A DNA stretch of 64,000 bases. Origin: Aureispira anguillae (GTDB lineage Bacteria; Bacteroidota; Bacteroidia; Chitinophagales; Saprospiraceae). Location: NCBI RefSeq assembly GCF_026000115.1, contig NZ_AP026867.1, positions 3,715,716-3,779,715 on the forward strand, in the 5' to 3' direction. The notes under the pieces are model-generated. The model did no database searches, was not told the DNA's origin, and saw nothing but the letters and a program-made list of their open reading frames with translations. Below are positions 52,648 to 61,379 of the stretch, in pieces (position 1 is the first letter of the stretch; every line of letters starts with the position of its first letter). A program made the translations under genes and the position numbers.

Positions 52648-54393
52648 ATGCAACACAATTACCAACCTACTTCATTAAAAAAACATGCGCTCTACCAATG
52701 GCTAAAAATTGGTTTTTACTTTGCCATTCCATCTGTTTTTTTGAGTGCAGGTAATATCAGCCCACATAATTACCAACCGCTAGAAACAGATTTGACCGAT
52801 TACCAAAAATTAAAAGCGGCGCTTTCAGAAAAAGTATTTACAAAAATTTGTAAAACCGTTAAAGATACCCGCAAAGCTCCAACCTTCAATTTTATTTATA
52901 ATTATCAAGGCAAGCCCTATTACAATGCTTACTATAGCCCTAGCAACAATACGATTAATTTTGGCGAAGGGATTTATGATTTGGCAGCCGAGTTGGGCGC
53001 TGATTCTATCGACATTGTGGCAACGGTTATGGCGCATGAGATTGCTCATTTTTACAAAGACCACGGGTGGGCACATGCCTTTGGCAAAGCCAACCCAGAC
53101 AATGACATTCAAAAAAATGTAAAAGAATCCATGTATAACGCAGAAGATCGTGCTAGAATGGAAGCTGAAGCAGATTATTTTGGAGGAATTTTTGGGTATA
53201 TGAGTGGCTACAATACCTTGGGTGTTGGTGGCGCTTTTTTTGATAAATTATACCATGTTTTAGAAATTCCTGACGAAACATTTGGTTATCCTTCTCGCCA
53301 AGATCGAATTGGGATTTATAACAATTCTCAAAAGATGCTTGAAGCGCTCATTCCTGTTTTTAACACTGCCAATATGCTAAACTTGGTGCGCCGTTACGAA
53401 CAAGCATCGATTTGCTACGATCATGTTATTGTTACCTTCCCTAGCCGAGAAATGTACAACAATGCTGGTGTAGCCTTGGCGCAAGAAGCCATCAGTATGT
53501 ATACTGCTGAAGAGTTGAAGTTTGTTTATCCTTTTGGAATTGATTTGGATACTCGCCTTAACCAAGCAGGAACCAAAGGAGCAGGAGAATCCAAAGAAGA
53601 TAAACGGGTTCGCTTGGCAAAAGATGCCTTAAATTTGTTTAACGATGCCATTCGAATTGACGATCAATATGCTGCGGCTTATGTTAACGCTGCCCTCATT
53701 CATAGCCTTCTAGGAGAATATGAAATGGCCTTGGGTTTAGCCAATAAAGCCGTGCAATTAGCGACCAATAAACAAGAAACTTTATTGGTTGGAAATGCTC
53801 ATATTGCTAGAGGTATTGCCTTTGCTCAATCTGATAAAAAGGCAGAGGCAAAAAAAGAATTTAAAGCCGCAGAAAGTGGAAATCCGCTTTTGGCAACAAC
53901 CAACTTAGAGGCATTAACGACGAATCTATTTTCTAAACTGTTTAAGAAAAAATTGTCGGAAGAGATTGATGGAACGGAAGAAACCATTGCAGATGTCGGC
54001 ATCGAAGCCTTAGAAGTACTTTTTGACGATCAGGAGCAATTTCAAGTTACAAATATTAAAAAACAAAACGAAAAGCGCCCTGAAACAGCCATCATTAATG
54101 TCAATGAAGAAGAGTTTGAAGCAACCCTTATTGCCACTTACAAGGGTCCTTACAATACAAAAGAAGAATTGGAAGGCTTTATAAAAACCAAAGCTGATTA
54201 CGATGGCGAAACTGCTCGTGGAATCAAAATTGGTAGTTCGCTAGATGCTGTCCACAAACTTTATGGAAAACCAACCCGTATGCTCGGCGGAAGCCAAGGC
54301 AATTATCTATTCTATGAGAAAACGAGTATTGTTTTTCTTCTAGATCAGCACAACTTAGTCACGGCTTGGATGCTTTATGGAAAGGTAAAATAA
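52648..54393 (+). CDS. M48-type metalloprotease with TPR repeats
   Basis: A 581-residue protein. An N-terminal hydrophobic stretch (WLKIGFYFAIPSVFLSAG) may be a signal peptide or anchor. Residues about 100-215 are the protease: HEIAH at 130-134 in TVMAHEIAHFYKDHG supplies the zinc histidines and catalytic Glu. The downstream glutamate ligand is in RARMEAEADYFGGIFGYMSGY. Residues about 245-420 hold TPR-like pairs (NLVRRYEQASICYDHVIVTFPSREMYNNAGVALAQ; AAYVNAALIHSLLGEYEMALGLANKAV). The C-terminal 150 residues end in IKIGSSLDAVHKLYGKPTR...GNYLFYEKTSIVFLLDQ, a 'GYP'-like module seen in Bacteroidota TPR proteases. It probably degrades misfolded envelope proteins (inference from family). A hairpin follows. 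Confidence 0.88.
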   Translation: MQHNYQPTSLKKHALYQWLKIGFYFAIPSVFLSAGNISPHNYQPLETDLTDYQKLKAALSEKVFTKICKTVKDTRKAPTFNFIYNYQGKPYYNAYYSPSNNTINFGEGIYDLAAELGADSIDIVATVMAHEIAHFYKDHGWAHAFGKANPDNDIQKNVKESMYNAEDRARMEAEADYFGGIFGYMSGYNTLGVGGAFFDKLYHVLEIPDETFGYPSRQDRIGIYNNSQKMLEALIPVFNTANMLNLVRRYEQASICYDHVIVTFPSREMYNNAGVALAQEAISMYTAEELKFVYPFGIDLDTRLNQAGTKGAGESKEDKRVRLAKDALNLFNDAIRIDDQYAAAYVNAALIHSLLGEYEMALGLANKAVQLATNKQETLLVGNAHIARGIAFAQSDKKAEAKKEFKAAESGNPLLATTNLEALTTNLFSKLFKKKLSEEIDGTEETIADVGIEALEVLFDDQEQFQVTNIKKQNEKRPETAIINVNEEEFEATLIATYKGPYNTKEELEGFIKTKADYDGETARGIKIGSSLDAVHKLYGKPTRMLGGSQGNYLFYEKTSIVFLLDQHNLVTAWMLYGKVK

Positions 54394-54401
54394 TATCAAT
54401 G

Positions 54402-54459
54402 GATTGGAAGGTTTGAAAATAGGCTGATTACCGATAGAATCCTTTCAAATCTTCCAATC
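54402..54459. terminator. Long hairpin between convergent genes
   Basis: GATTGGAAGGTTTGAAA (54402-54418) pairs with TTTCAAATCTTCCAATC (54443-54459) apart from one G-T pair. It lies between the M48 gene and the convergent permease gene and resembles the 31789 hairpin in shape and in the TTTGAAAATAG motif. Confidence 0.65.
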
Positions 54460-54468
54460 TCTATATCA

Positions 54469-55743
54469 TTAAGCTCGAATAGCCTCTACAGGCACCATCT
54501 TGGAAGCTCGATAAGCAGGAATAATCCCAGCAACAACACCAGAAGCAGATGCTATTGCTAGCCCTCGAATCGCATTGCTTGGAGACAAGAAAATATCGTA
54601 TTCTGCAATACTAGTAGCAGCTTCGGCTCCCATTACAACAAATGCAAGCCCTACCAAACCACCAATTAGACAAAGAATAATGGATTCTACTAAAAATTCC
54701 ATTAGAATAACATAATTTTTAGCCCCTAAAGCTTTTTTGATACCAATTAATCGAGTCCGTTCTTTAACAGAAACAAACATAATATTGGCTACGCTAAATC
54801 CTCCTACAATAATGGCAAAAAGCCCTATGATATAACCTGCAATTCGGATAATTCCAAACACATTTTCAAAGATTTGAGATACAATAGACAATGTATTCAA
54901 TTCAAAATTGCTCTCTTCTACAGGTTTTAACAAGCGCTTGGCTCTTAGCACCCCTGTTAATTCAGCTTTTAGGGTTTCTAGTCGTACCCCTTTTTTGGCT
55001 TTAACAGAAATGGATGTTCGTCCTCTATTAAATCCCGCTTTTTTGAGATTGACATACTTTCTTGCTGTATTATAGGGAATCAAGCCTGCATCGTCAAAAT
55101 TCAATGGGTTAATCAAATCCTTTCCTTCCTTTTCCAACACACCAATAATCTGTAAGCGTTGTCCCTTTACTTTTATGTACTTTCCAATAGGATCTTCGGT
55201 TGGTCGAAACAAGGTTTGAGCAACATCATAACCAATAATAATCTGGTTGCTCCCCTTATAAAATTCTAAGGGGGTAAAATAACGCCCTTTGTGAAATTTT
55301 AGCCCAAACATATCCTTATAATGCTCCGTCACACCAATAAAAAACACATTAGAAGCATTACTGGTCTTAGATTCAGCAGTTCCCCCTCCTATAAAAACAG
55401 TAAAGGTAGCAATGTCCGCCGTTTGGACTTGTTTTTGAATTACTTCATAATCTCGATAATCTGTCTCTGGGCGTCGTTGGTACTTCCAGAAATTGCCCTC
55501 ACGAGGTGATTCTCCCCAAGGCATTTTACTGATGTAAACCACATCGTCTCCCAATTGTTTGAAACTGTCTTGGATGTTTGCCTCTAATGAATCAACGGCA
55601 GAAAGTACCATAATTACACAAAAAATACCAATGGTAATTCCCGATAACGACAAAAGCGTTCTCAATTTATTGCCAGCCAACTGCTGAAAAGCTTGGCGGA
55701 TACTTTCAAAAAATATTCTAGGTAACAATAATACTGTGTTCAT
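54469..55743 (-). CDS. MacB/FtsX-type ABC transporter permease
   Basis: A 424-residue inner-membrane protein of the MacB_PCD plus FtsX architecture. An N-terminal transmembrane segment (LRTLLSLSGITIGIFCVIMVLSA) is followed by a periplasmic domain of about 240 residues with GDDVVYISKMPWGE, IIGYDVAQTLF, GKYIKVKGQRLQIIGVLEKEG and LRAKRLLKPVEESNFELNT. The C-terminal three transmembrane segments carry VKERTRLIGIKKALGAKNYVILMEFLVESIILCLIGG, the cytoplasmic coupling helix typical of the family. The partner ATPase is not adjacent; the cargo is unknown (macrolides, peptides or lipoproteins in relatives). It follows the PorE-like gene after 41 bases, so the two may share an mRNA. Confidence 0.93.
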   Translation of the reverse strand: MNTVLLLPRIFFESIRQAFQQLAGNKLRTLLSLSGITIGIFCVIMVLSAVDSLEANIQDSFKQLGDDVVYISKMPWGESPREGNFWKYQRRPETDYRDYEVIQKQVQTADIATFTVFIGGGTAESKTSNASNVFFIGVTEHYKDMFGLKFHKGRYFTPLEFYKGSNQIIIGYDVAQTLFRPTEDPIGKYIKVKGQRLQIIGVLEKEGKDLINPLNFDDAGLIPYNTARKYVNLKKAGFNRGRTSISVKAKKGVRLETLKAELTGVLRAKRLLKPVEESNFELNTLSIVSQIFENVFGIIRIAGYIIGLFAIIVGGFSVANIMFVSVKERTRLIGIKKALGAKNYVILMEFLVESIILCLIGGLVGLAFVVMGAEAATSIAEYDIFLSPSNAIRGLAIASASGVVAGIIPAYRASKMVPVEAIRA

Positions 55744-55746
55744 TTT

Positions 55747-55783
55747 CTACATTAGTCCGTTGAAAAGTTGCATTAAATTGACG
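55747..55783. repeat. Element A right-end fragment
   Basis: CATTAGTCCGTTGAAAAG, then GCATTAAATTGACGATC, matches with substitutions the CATTACTCCGTTGAAAAATC...GATTGATTATC end of element A at 27882. It occupies the short spacer between the PorE-like gene and the permease gene. Confidence 0.5.
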
Positions 55784-55784
55784 A

Positions 55785-57740
55785 TCATTCAGAAGATGAT
55801 AAAATTTCAAATTCAGTACGCCGATTTTTGGAGCGTCCCTCTTTTGATTCATTGCTATATTTGGGTTTTGTTGCACCAAAACCTTTTGCTTTAAGTCGTT
55901 TAGCATCAACTCCCTTTGTTATTAAATAATTCATAACAGATTTAGCACGAGCTTCTGAAAGCTTTAAATTGTCCGCTGGTTTTCCTACATTGTCGGTATG
56001 ACCATTTAATTGAATATGCATAGTTATGTTCTTATCCAACAAGTTTTTTAGTCGATCCAATTCAATTTTTGATTCCGATTTTAATTCAGCAGAAGCTGTT
56101 GCAAAGAAAACATTCTCCAAGACAATAGGTTCACGAACCATTTTTTTAGTGGAATCATCCCTCTTATAAACCAATGGTTGTAATTTTGCCTCTAAGACAT
56201 AAGCCCGATCTAAGGATTTTGTTTCTGATAAATCATAATTAGCAGAAAAAAACAAATAGCCATCTTTACGAGCATTTAAGGCATATTTTCCTGTTGGCAA
56301 ACAAATAATAAACGATCCATCCTTAGGCGTTTTTAACTGTTTAAAAACCGTCTGTGTCTTAAGGTCAATAATTTCTACCTCTGCCGATAAAGGCAAATTG
56401 GTTTCCTCGCTCAACGTAATCCCATTAATATAAGTGATCGGCATTGGTTTGGCAAGCGCAGGCAATTCAAAGCTATAAATGTCCATCGAACCAAATCCAC
56501 CTGCTCGGTCAGAAGCCAAATAAGCCAAGGTTCCTTTTCGATTAACCGCCAGTGCTTCTTCTTGATTGGAAGTATTAATTGGGTAGCCCAAATTAACAGG
56601 CTTTCCCCATTTCCCATCCTCTTTTAGTCGAGTAATAAACAAATCAAAACCGCCCATCCCTGGATGTCCTTCTGAACTAAAATAAAGCGTTTGCCCATCG
56701 GGATGAATACAGGGAGAAGCTTCATTATAAAGCGTATTCAACTCTTTCACATTCTCTGGGGTTCCCCAAGTTCCATCACTTTGTAGCTTAGAGACAAATA
56801 AATCTTTGTGCCCTCGCCCCTTCGCTCCACCTCTAACAAAATAGATCGCATCACTGTTTGGCGCAATACTAGGTTGAGATTCCCAATCTTTGGTATTAAT
56901 TGGTGCACCAATATTCTTAGGAGTTGTCCATTTTCCATTTACCTTTCTAGAAAAATACAAATCACAACTTCCGTAATCTTCTCTTCTATTACAAACTGTA
57001 AACACTAATAGTTTCCCATCGGCTGAAATACTTTGCGCCCCTTCATTTTCGCTCGTATTTACGGTTGGAATAGGTTTACTTTTTTGCCAACCATTTTCAC
57101 TACATTGACTAATGTACAAATCCTCTTGCCCTGCCTGCCCTTCTCCCAATTGCCTTGTATAAACCAACTCATCCTTGAGCGTTATTGAGGGAAAATATTC
57201 TCGATTCGTTGAGTTAATGTTCTCTCCTAAGTTTTTAAGGTTAAAAGCAACAGGATTGGCTAAGGCTTGGGGTCTAAAACGAGCATCTCCCAAACGCTTT
57301 GTTGCAATTTTTATCAGATTAGGATGCAATTTATCATACGATAAAAATTGAAGCATTTGTTTTTCGACCTCAGCATAAGCTTCTTGTAACATTGCAATAC
57401 GCCCAAGTGCCATATAAATTTTTGGATTATAATCGGGTGCTAGTTCTATAACTTTGTTATAATGCGTGATTGCATTTTCGTAATCCTTTTCTTGTTCATA
57501 AATAAACCCCAACTGAATATAAGAATTCACAAATTTAGCATCCTTCTTAATCAATTTATGCAGTTCTTTTTTTGCAGTTTTATAGTCTCTTCTTACAATA
57601 TAACTATACGCTTTTTTGTAATTTTCTTTTGTTTTTTTAGAAGCATTAATAGCTGTTGTATAATCGGTCTGCCCTAGTGTAGCACAAAGATTACACAGCC
57701 CAAAAACAAGAATCCATAACATATATTTTAGACCTATCAT
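55785..57740 (-). CDS. PorE-like OmpA-family protein (TPR, PD40 propeller, CRD, OmpA)
   Basis: A 651-residue exported protein with an N-terminal signal (YMLWILVFGLCNLCATLGQ); no standard lipobox. Order of domains: TPR repeats at about 30-150 (YKKAYSYIVRRDYKTAKKELHKLIKK; SYIQLGFIYEQEKDYENAITHYNKVIELAPD); PD40/WD40-like propeller units at about 190-430 (NSTNREYFPSITLKDELVYTRQ; ENEGAQSISADGKLLVFTV; INTKDWESQPSIAPNSDAIYFV; EASPCIHPDGQTLYFSSEG; TSNQEEALAVNRKGTLAYLASDR); a carboxypeptidase-regulatory-like domain at about 440-530; and a C-terminal OmpA domain (VFFATASAELKSESKIELDRL...QLNGHTDNVGKPADNLKLSEARAKSV). This is the architecture of PorE, a T9SS component that binds peptidoglycan. Bacteroidota have many paralogs, so a T9SS role is likely but not proven. 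Confidence 0.85.
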   Translation of the reverse strand: MIGLKYMLWILVFGLCNLCATLGQTDYTTAINASKKTKENYKKAYSYIVRRDYKTAKKELHKLIKKDAKFVNSYIQLGFIYEQEKDYENAITHYNKVIELAPDYNPKIYMALGRIAMLQEAYAEVEKQMLQFLSYDKLHPNLIKIATKRLGDARFRPQALANPVAFNLKNLGENINSTNREYFPSITLKDELVYTRQLGEGQAGQEDLYISQCSENGWQKSKPIPTVNTSENEGAQSISADGKLLVFTVCNRREDYGSCDLYFSRKVNGKWTTPKNIGAPINTKDWESQPSIAPNSDAIYFVRGGAKGRGHKDLFVSKLQSDGTWGTPENVKELNTLYNEASPCIHPDGQTLYFSSEGHPGMGGFDLFITRLKEDGKWGKPVNLGYPINTSNQEEALAVNRKGTLAYLASDRAGGFGSMDIYSFELPALAKPMPITYINGITLSEETNLPLSAEVEIIDLKTQTVFKQLKTPKDGSFIICLPTGKYALNARKDGYLFFSANYDLSETKSLDRAYVLEAKLQPLVYKRDDSTKKMVREPIVLENVFFATASAELKSESKIELDRLKNLLDKNITMHIQLNGHTDNVGKPADNLKLSEARAKSVMNYLITKGVDAKRLKAKGFGATKPKYSNESKEGRSKNRRTEFEILSSSE

Positions 57741-58057
57741 TCATTAAAGTTTAGTACAAGATATGCATAACTTTTGTGAGTCTGCATAAAAATTATCTAA
57801 GTAAGACTTTTTTATCGACAAAATTAATATCTCTATTAAAGAATCAAATAATACCCCAAAAGTTATCAGTCGAATAAAATTAACAGAACTTTTAAGGTTG
57901 TAAGTAACGATGCAAAATACAAAAAAGCTACTTTCTGTGAAGAAAGTAGCCCATTGCGTGTTTTTATAGAAGTGTGATTTCTGTACAAAACAGGGCATAA
58001 ATGCCCAAAATATATATTTAAACAAATACTAGGCGACCAGTTTTATTGATTTTCAAA
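57741..58057. other. Intergenic region with a minus-strand terminator
   Basis: 317 AT-rich bases. The only defined signal is the hairpin at 57926-57951. An open frame of 93 codons on the minus strand (57744-58025) spans this hairpin and lacks protein-like composition, so I do not call it. Confidence 0.5.
57926..57951 (-). terminator. Rho-independent terminator for the 58 kb minus-strand genes
   Basis: GCTACTTTCT (57928-57937) pairs with AGAAAGTAGC (57942-57951) around a four-base loop. On the minus strand it is followed by a T-run (AAAAAA on the plus strand at its left), about 110 bases past the lipoprotein pseudogene. Confidence 0.85.
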
Positions 58058-58552
58058 TCAATACATTAATCTGTTTAGTTTTATGATTAAATGTTCTTGA
58101 TAATCTTTAGGTATATTTTTAATTTCAGTGGTAAATATCGTCTTGTGGATATTAATATCTGTTCCTATCCTTGCTGAAATATTTTTTTCTAACTCTAAAT
58201 CAAATCGTTCCATTTTTTTAATTTTTGCCTCATTCTTCCATTGAATATCTTGCAAATAATATTATTTTTGTATCAATAGCTTTTGGCTAAATAAACTATC
58301 TCTAATCTTTTGAGGTAAAGAATTCACCCATTTAGCTACTTCATCATATAAATTACTACCTGAATAAGTATATTGATCTATAACAAAAGAATCTCTAAAA
58401 TAAGATAAAGTGCTATCCTCTATATAAAAAGGATTTTCTTTATACACGGTTTTATAATAGACTTTTTCTACTTCTCTAATTTCAGTAGTCGTGCAAGAAC
58501 TTATCCATCCTATGCTTAGTAATACTATAAATAAACGTAATATGGTTTTCAT
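58058..58552 (-). pseudogene. Small lipoprotein interrupted by an in-frame stop (paralog at 59985)
   Basis: The first part (58552-58262, 96 residues) has a lipoprotein signal ending SIGWISSC and then WVNSLPQKIRDSLFSQKLLIQK before TAA at 58262-58264. The same frame continues after this stop as YYLQDIQWKNEAKIKKMERF...IGTDINIHKTIFTTEI and ends at 58058. Joined, they align end to end with the intact lipoprotein at 59985-60449: SLPQKIRDSLFSQKLLIQK with SLPQKVLEKIDQQQIIIKI, and IGTDINI with IGDINL. The stop aligns with a serine (TCA-type codon) in the paralog, so one base change suffices. It may be a pseudogene, a shortened but working lipoprotein, or a base-calling error. A 50-codon gene starts upstream on the same strand. 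Confidence 0.65.
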
Positions 58553-58564
58553 AGTTTAAGAGTG

Positions 58565-58717
58565 TTATTTGGACATAACATCTTGGATCAGCTGTTTTTG
58601 CTCCTCTGTATCAACGAAGCCATCCACCTTAAAGTAATCCTTATATTTAATTAGGATCGCCTTCATTGATTTTAATTCTACCTCTAGTTTTTGAAGCTTT
58701 TTGCTCTGACTCGCCAT
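58565..58717 (-). CDS. Small 50-residue protein, helical, EF-hand-like motif
   Basis: A short open frame with convincing composition: ATG GCG AGT ... TAA, 50 residues. It reads MASQSKKLQKLEVELKSMKA, a positively charged amphipathic helix, then ILIKYKDYFKVDGFVDTEEQ, then KQLIQDVMSK. The central KVDGFVDTEEQKQLI resembles the 'dGxvDxxEqxqL' motif found at helix-turn-helix ends in several Bacteroidota accessory proteins, with acidic residues in an EF-hand-like spacing. It ends 12 bases before the start of the lipoprotein pseudogene on the same strand, so they probably share an mRNA. No family is recognised. I place it at moderate confidence because of its length. Confidence 0.55.
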   Translation of the reverse strand: MASQSKKLQKLEVELKSMKAILIKYKDYFKVDGFVDTEEQKQLIQDVMSK

Positions 58718-58856
58718 AATCTAGTTTTAATTAGTGAGAACATTTTCATTGCTACCAACAAATATAATTCACACAAACCAAACTCACAAACAAGTCATTA
58801 TATATATTTCTCTTAAATATATAATCACTAATTGCAGATAAAGATTAAGTCTTGTT

Positions 58857-59603
58857 TTAATCTTCAAAAACATTTTCGCTTTTATTCTTTTTAGCCAAGT
58901 AGTCATTTAATGCTTTCTCGGTCAAAAATACTTCTGTCATTGTACATTCGTCAACATTAAGCCCTGCCATTTGTGTACGAATCATAATTGTTCTATCAAA
59001 AGTAGCCCCTTCTACATCGGCTTCTGTCATATCCGCATCTGTCAAATCTGCTCGTCTAAAATTGGTTCCAATAAGACTCGATTCTTTAAATGAACTTCCT
59101 TTTAGTTTTGCTTTAACAAATTTGGCCCCTGTCAAGTCTGTTTCCGAAAAATTAGCCCCTTCGCTATTGGTCAAACTTAAATCTGCTACTTTTAGATCAT
59201 GCTCTCCAATGTCTGCTCCTCTAAAATCAGCATTTTTAAGACTCGCAGCAGGCACAGGCGCTTGTCCGCTAACCAATCGATCCTCATTGTCGTATTTTTT
59301 GGTTCGAATCGCAGGTTTATCCCCAAATCTAGCTCCTCTTAAATCAGCCTCTCTAAAGTCAGCATTATCCAAATTCATGCCTCTAAAATCCAACCCTGGC
59401 AAACTCGCTTCTCTAAGATTTATTTTAGGCAACTCACCGTGTTTTTCTTTATAGGCTTTTTGGTAGGCAGCAAATACTTTTCTTCCCTTTTTGATAATTC
59501 GAGCTTGTTGATCGTTATAAGGTGTTTCGGGGTCATCTTCTTGCGCAACAAGAGCCGTCCCCATAAAACAAAATAGCAGTAGTATTAATGTAAATATTTT
59601 CAT
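58857..59603 (-). CDS. Exported pentapeptide-repeat protein
   Basis: A 248-residue protein with a signal peptide (MKIFTLILLLFCFMGTALVAQ). After a charged N-terminal part, three groups of A(D/N)LxX pentapeptides follow: LDFRGMNLDNADFREADLRGARF (about 68-90), AASLKNADFRGADIGEHDLKVADLSL (about 119-145) and ANFSETDLTGAKFVKAKLKGSSFKESSLIGTNFRRADLTDADMTEADVEGATF (about 150-205). These would stack into a right-handed quadrilateral beta helix. The gap between groups one and two (KPAIRTKKYDNEDRLVSGQAPVP) is an unusual insertion. It ends in an acidic tail (KNKSENVFED). It has no T9SS tail or lipobox, so it is probably periplasmic. Function is unknown; pentapeptide repeats mostly serve protein-protein contacts. 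Confidence 0.9.
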   Translation of the reverse strand: MKIFTLILLLFCFMGTALVAQEDDPETPYNDQQARIIKKGRKVFAAYQKAYKEKHGELPKINLREASLPGLDFRGMNLDNADFREADLRGARFGDKPAIRTKKYDNEDRLVSGQAPVPAASLKNADFRGADIGEHDLKVADLSLTNSEGANFSETDLTGAKFVKAKLKGSSFKESSLIGTNFRRADLTDADMTEADVEGATFDRTIMIRTQMAGLNVDECTMTEVFLTEKALNDYLAKKNKSENVFED

Positions 59604-59984
59604 AGTATTTTTTTGATCAAAACCTGGTTATAACAAACGAATAAAACTCCTATTGCAAAGAGCGTGCGAATTCTTAAGATATTCTTAAATTTCTTAAAAA
59701 AAATCTAAAAAAACAAATTTCAATCTTCCTTTTAACTAAGAAGTTAGTCTACCTATAAATACATTCTTTAGACCTCTTTGGGTACTAAACCTCTTTAAGT
59801 TATTTAGAAAATAAATATAATTCCAATGCGCTAAATCAAAAGTTATCTTACATTTTTACTATCATTACATTTACATCACAAACAACTGGTTATCAAACAC
59901 AAATCAAAAATAAAAAAGTAAATGGTCAAGGAATTGTTAGAATAGTCACTAAATCATCTGGAGAACATAAACAATCAAAGAGAT
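59604..59984. other. AT-rich divergent spacer
   Basis: 381 bases between the pentapeptide-repeat gene (minus) and the lipoprotein gene (plus). It holds A/T tracts and TTCTTAAGATATTCTTAAATTTCTTAAAAAA-like runs but no repeat family member or promoter element I can defend. Confidence 0.4.
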
Positions 59985-60449
59985 ATGTTAAAATTACTAT
60001 TGCTAATAATTAGCTTCATTTTTATAGTTGGTTGTACAGAAACTACCAATTCTATAAAAACTAATGCCCCAATAAAAAAGCCCCACACAACACAAGAAAA
60101 TGCTCTTCTAAAATCATTCTTGATAAAGTTATATCCTCATGAATCCATTGATGAGGATCACATCAAAAAAATACAACATTGGCATCTATCTTTGCCTCAA
60201 AAGGTTTTAGAAAAAATTGATCAGCAACAAATAATTATCAAAATTTCTGCAAAACGAGCTAAAAACTATTTGAATGATAAAGAATTAGCTAAAATACAAG
60301 AAGATTTACAGTATTACGAAGAAACACTTCACAAGATAATAGGAGACATAAACCTCTACCCTATTGCATTAATAACAACTAATATTGCTTATCAAAAAAC
60401 AGAAGAGAATTATCTAGAAATTTCGCTCATAGAAATTTGCGGTGATTAG
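59985..60449 (+). CDS. Small lipoprotein, intact paralog of the 58058-58552 pseudogene
   Basis: A 154-residue lipoprotein. The signal is MLKLLLLIISFIFIVGC, with the lipobox IVGC, and Cys17 is the acylated residue. The mature part starts with a lysine/threonine-rich linker, followed by a helical segment (ALLKSFLIKLYPHESIDEDHIKKIQHWHLSLPQKVLEKIDQQQ), a charged helix (KRAKNYLNDKELAKIQEDLQYYEETLHKII) and a short strand pair (INLYPIALITTNI, NYLEISLIEI). I recognise no family. It is homologous along its length to the broken gene at 58058-58552, on the opposite strand and 1.4 kb away, so the pair arose by local duplication. It converges on the RluA-type gene, which ends 5 bases later. Confidence 0.75.
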   Translation: MLKLLLLIISFIFIVGCTETTNSIKTNAPIKKPHTTQENALLKSFLIKLYPHESIDEDHIKKIQHWHLSLPQKVLEKIDQQQIIIKISAKRAKNYLNDKELAKIQEDLQYYEETLHKIIGDINLYPIALITTNIAYQKTEENYLEISLIEICGD

Positions 60450-60454
60450 CTCTT

Positions 60455-61360
60455 TTATTCAAAATCATAGGCATCATAACGGCGCTGCTCTCGATTTAAT
60501 AAGGCGGTATATTTATAAGGTGTGGGTAATTTTATCGCTTGGCGTTCTCCTGTAATGGGATGTTCAAAATCTAAGGCTACTGCGATCAAAAAAAGCCCTT
60601 TATGTTTTAGAATTAAGCCTTGAATGCCATAAAGTTTGTCTCCCAAGATAGGAAATCCTGCTTGCGATAAATGGATTCGAAGTTGGTGAGTGCGCCCCGT
60701 TTTGGGGTATAAATTTAAGAGCGAAAGCTGCCCACTTTTTAGAGAATCAACGGTTTGCAAGCATTCGAAATGGCTTAAGGCTGCTTTATGATTAATCGCA
60801 GTATCAAAACGCCCTTGAGCAGGAGGTTGTCCAATCACAATGGCTTGATATTTCTTTTGGATCGTTTTGGCTTCAAATTGCGCTCCCAAGTGCATTCTGG
60901 CTTGTTTGGTTTTAGCAATCAACAAAAGACCAGAAGTAGGTGCATCGAGTCGATGAACAGCCCTAGGTTTTTTGAGGGCATCTACTTTAGTAGAAAGCGT
61001 TATATTATGCAACAAAGCATTTTCTATGGTTCGAAATTGATTGCCACTCACAGGAATGCCAGCTGGTTTAAAAACTACTGCAATTGCATCATCTTCATAG
61101 ATCACATCCATTGGCAATTTTAACACCTTTGTTGGCGCATCATCCAGATCAATGAGTTCAACAACTTGTTCAGGGCAAACCCAATCCCCTGTATGTCCCT
61201 TTTTTCCGTCTACATAAATGGCACCCCGTTTAATTGCAACTTTAACACTTTTTCGAGATGGCAGTTGCAAAAATATACCACATAGATAATCGCTTAACCG
61301 CTGTTTTGGTGTCAATAAAGGCACAACATGTGTGTCCAGTACTAAATGCATAACATTCAA
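60455..61360 (-). CDS. RluA-family pseudouridine synthase
   Basis: A 301-residue enzyme with an N-terminal S4-like RNA-binding part (QRLSDYLCGIFLQLPSRKSVKVAIKRGAIYVDGKKGHTGDWV) and a catalytic domain. The catalytic aspartate is Asp139 in HRLDAPTSGLLLIAKT, followed by the RluA-clade YQAIVIG, NLYPKTGRTHQLRIHLSQAGFPILGDKLYG and a final IALDFEHPITGE-type block. It isomerises specific uridines in rRNA or tRNA; which positions cannot be told from sequence. The N-terminal S4 part argues for RluC/RluD-like rather than RluA itself. It is convergent with the small lipoprotein gene, separated by 5 bases, and a two-way terminator lies beyond its start. Confidence 0.93.
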   Translation of the reverse strand: MNVMHLVLDTHVVPLLTPKQRLSDYLCGIFLQLPSRKSVKVAIKRGAIYVDGKKGHTGDWVCPEQVVELIDLDDAPTKVLKLPMDVIYEDDAIAVVFKPAGIPVSGNQFRTIENALLHNITLSTKVDALKKPRAVHRLDAPTSGLLLIAKTKQARMHLGAQFEAKTIQKKYQAIVIGQPPAQGRFDTAINHKAALSHFECLQTVDSLKSGQLSLLNLYPKTGRTHQLRIHLSQAGFPILGDKLYGIQGLILKHKGLFLIAVALDFEHPITGERQAIKLPTPYKYTALLNREQRRYDAYDFE

Positions 61361-61379
61361 ATTAAAGGGTAGTTAACCA

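Noticed and set aside
57744-58025. Open frame of 93 codons (minus strand)
   Set aside because: It spans a clear terminator hairpin and consists of low-complexity hydrophobic/aromatic residues with no signal or domain pattern.
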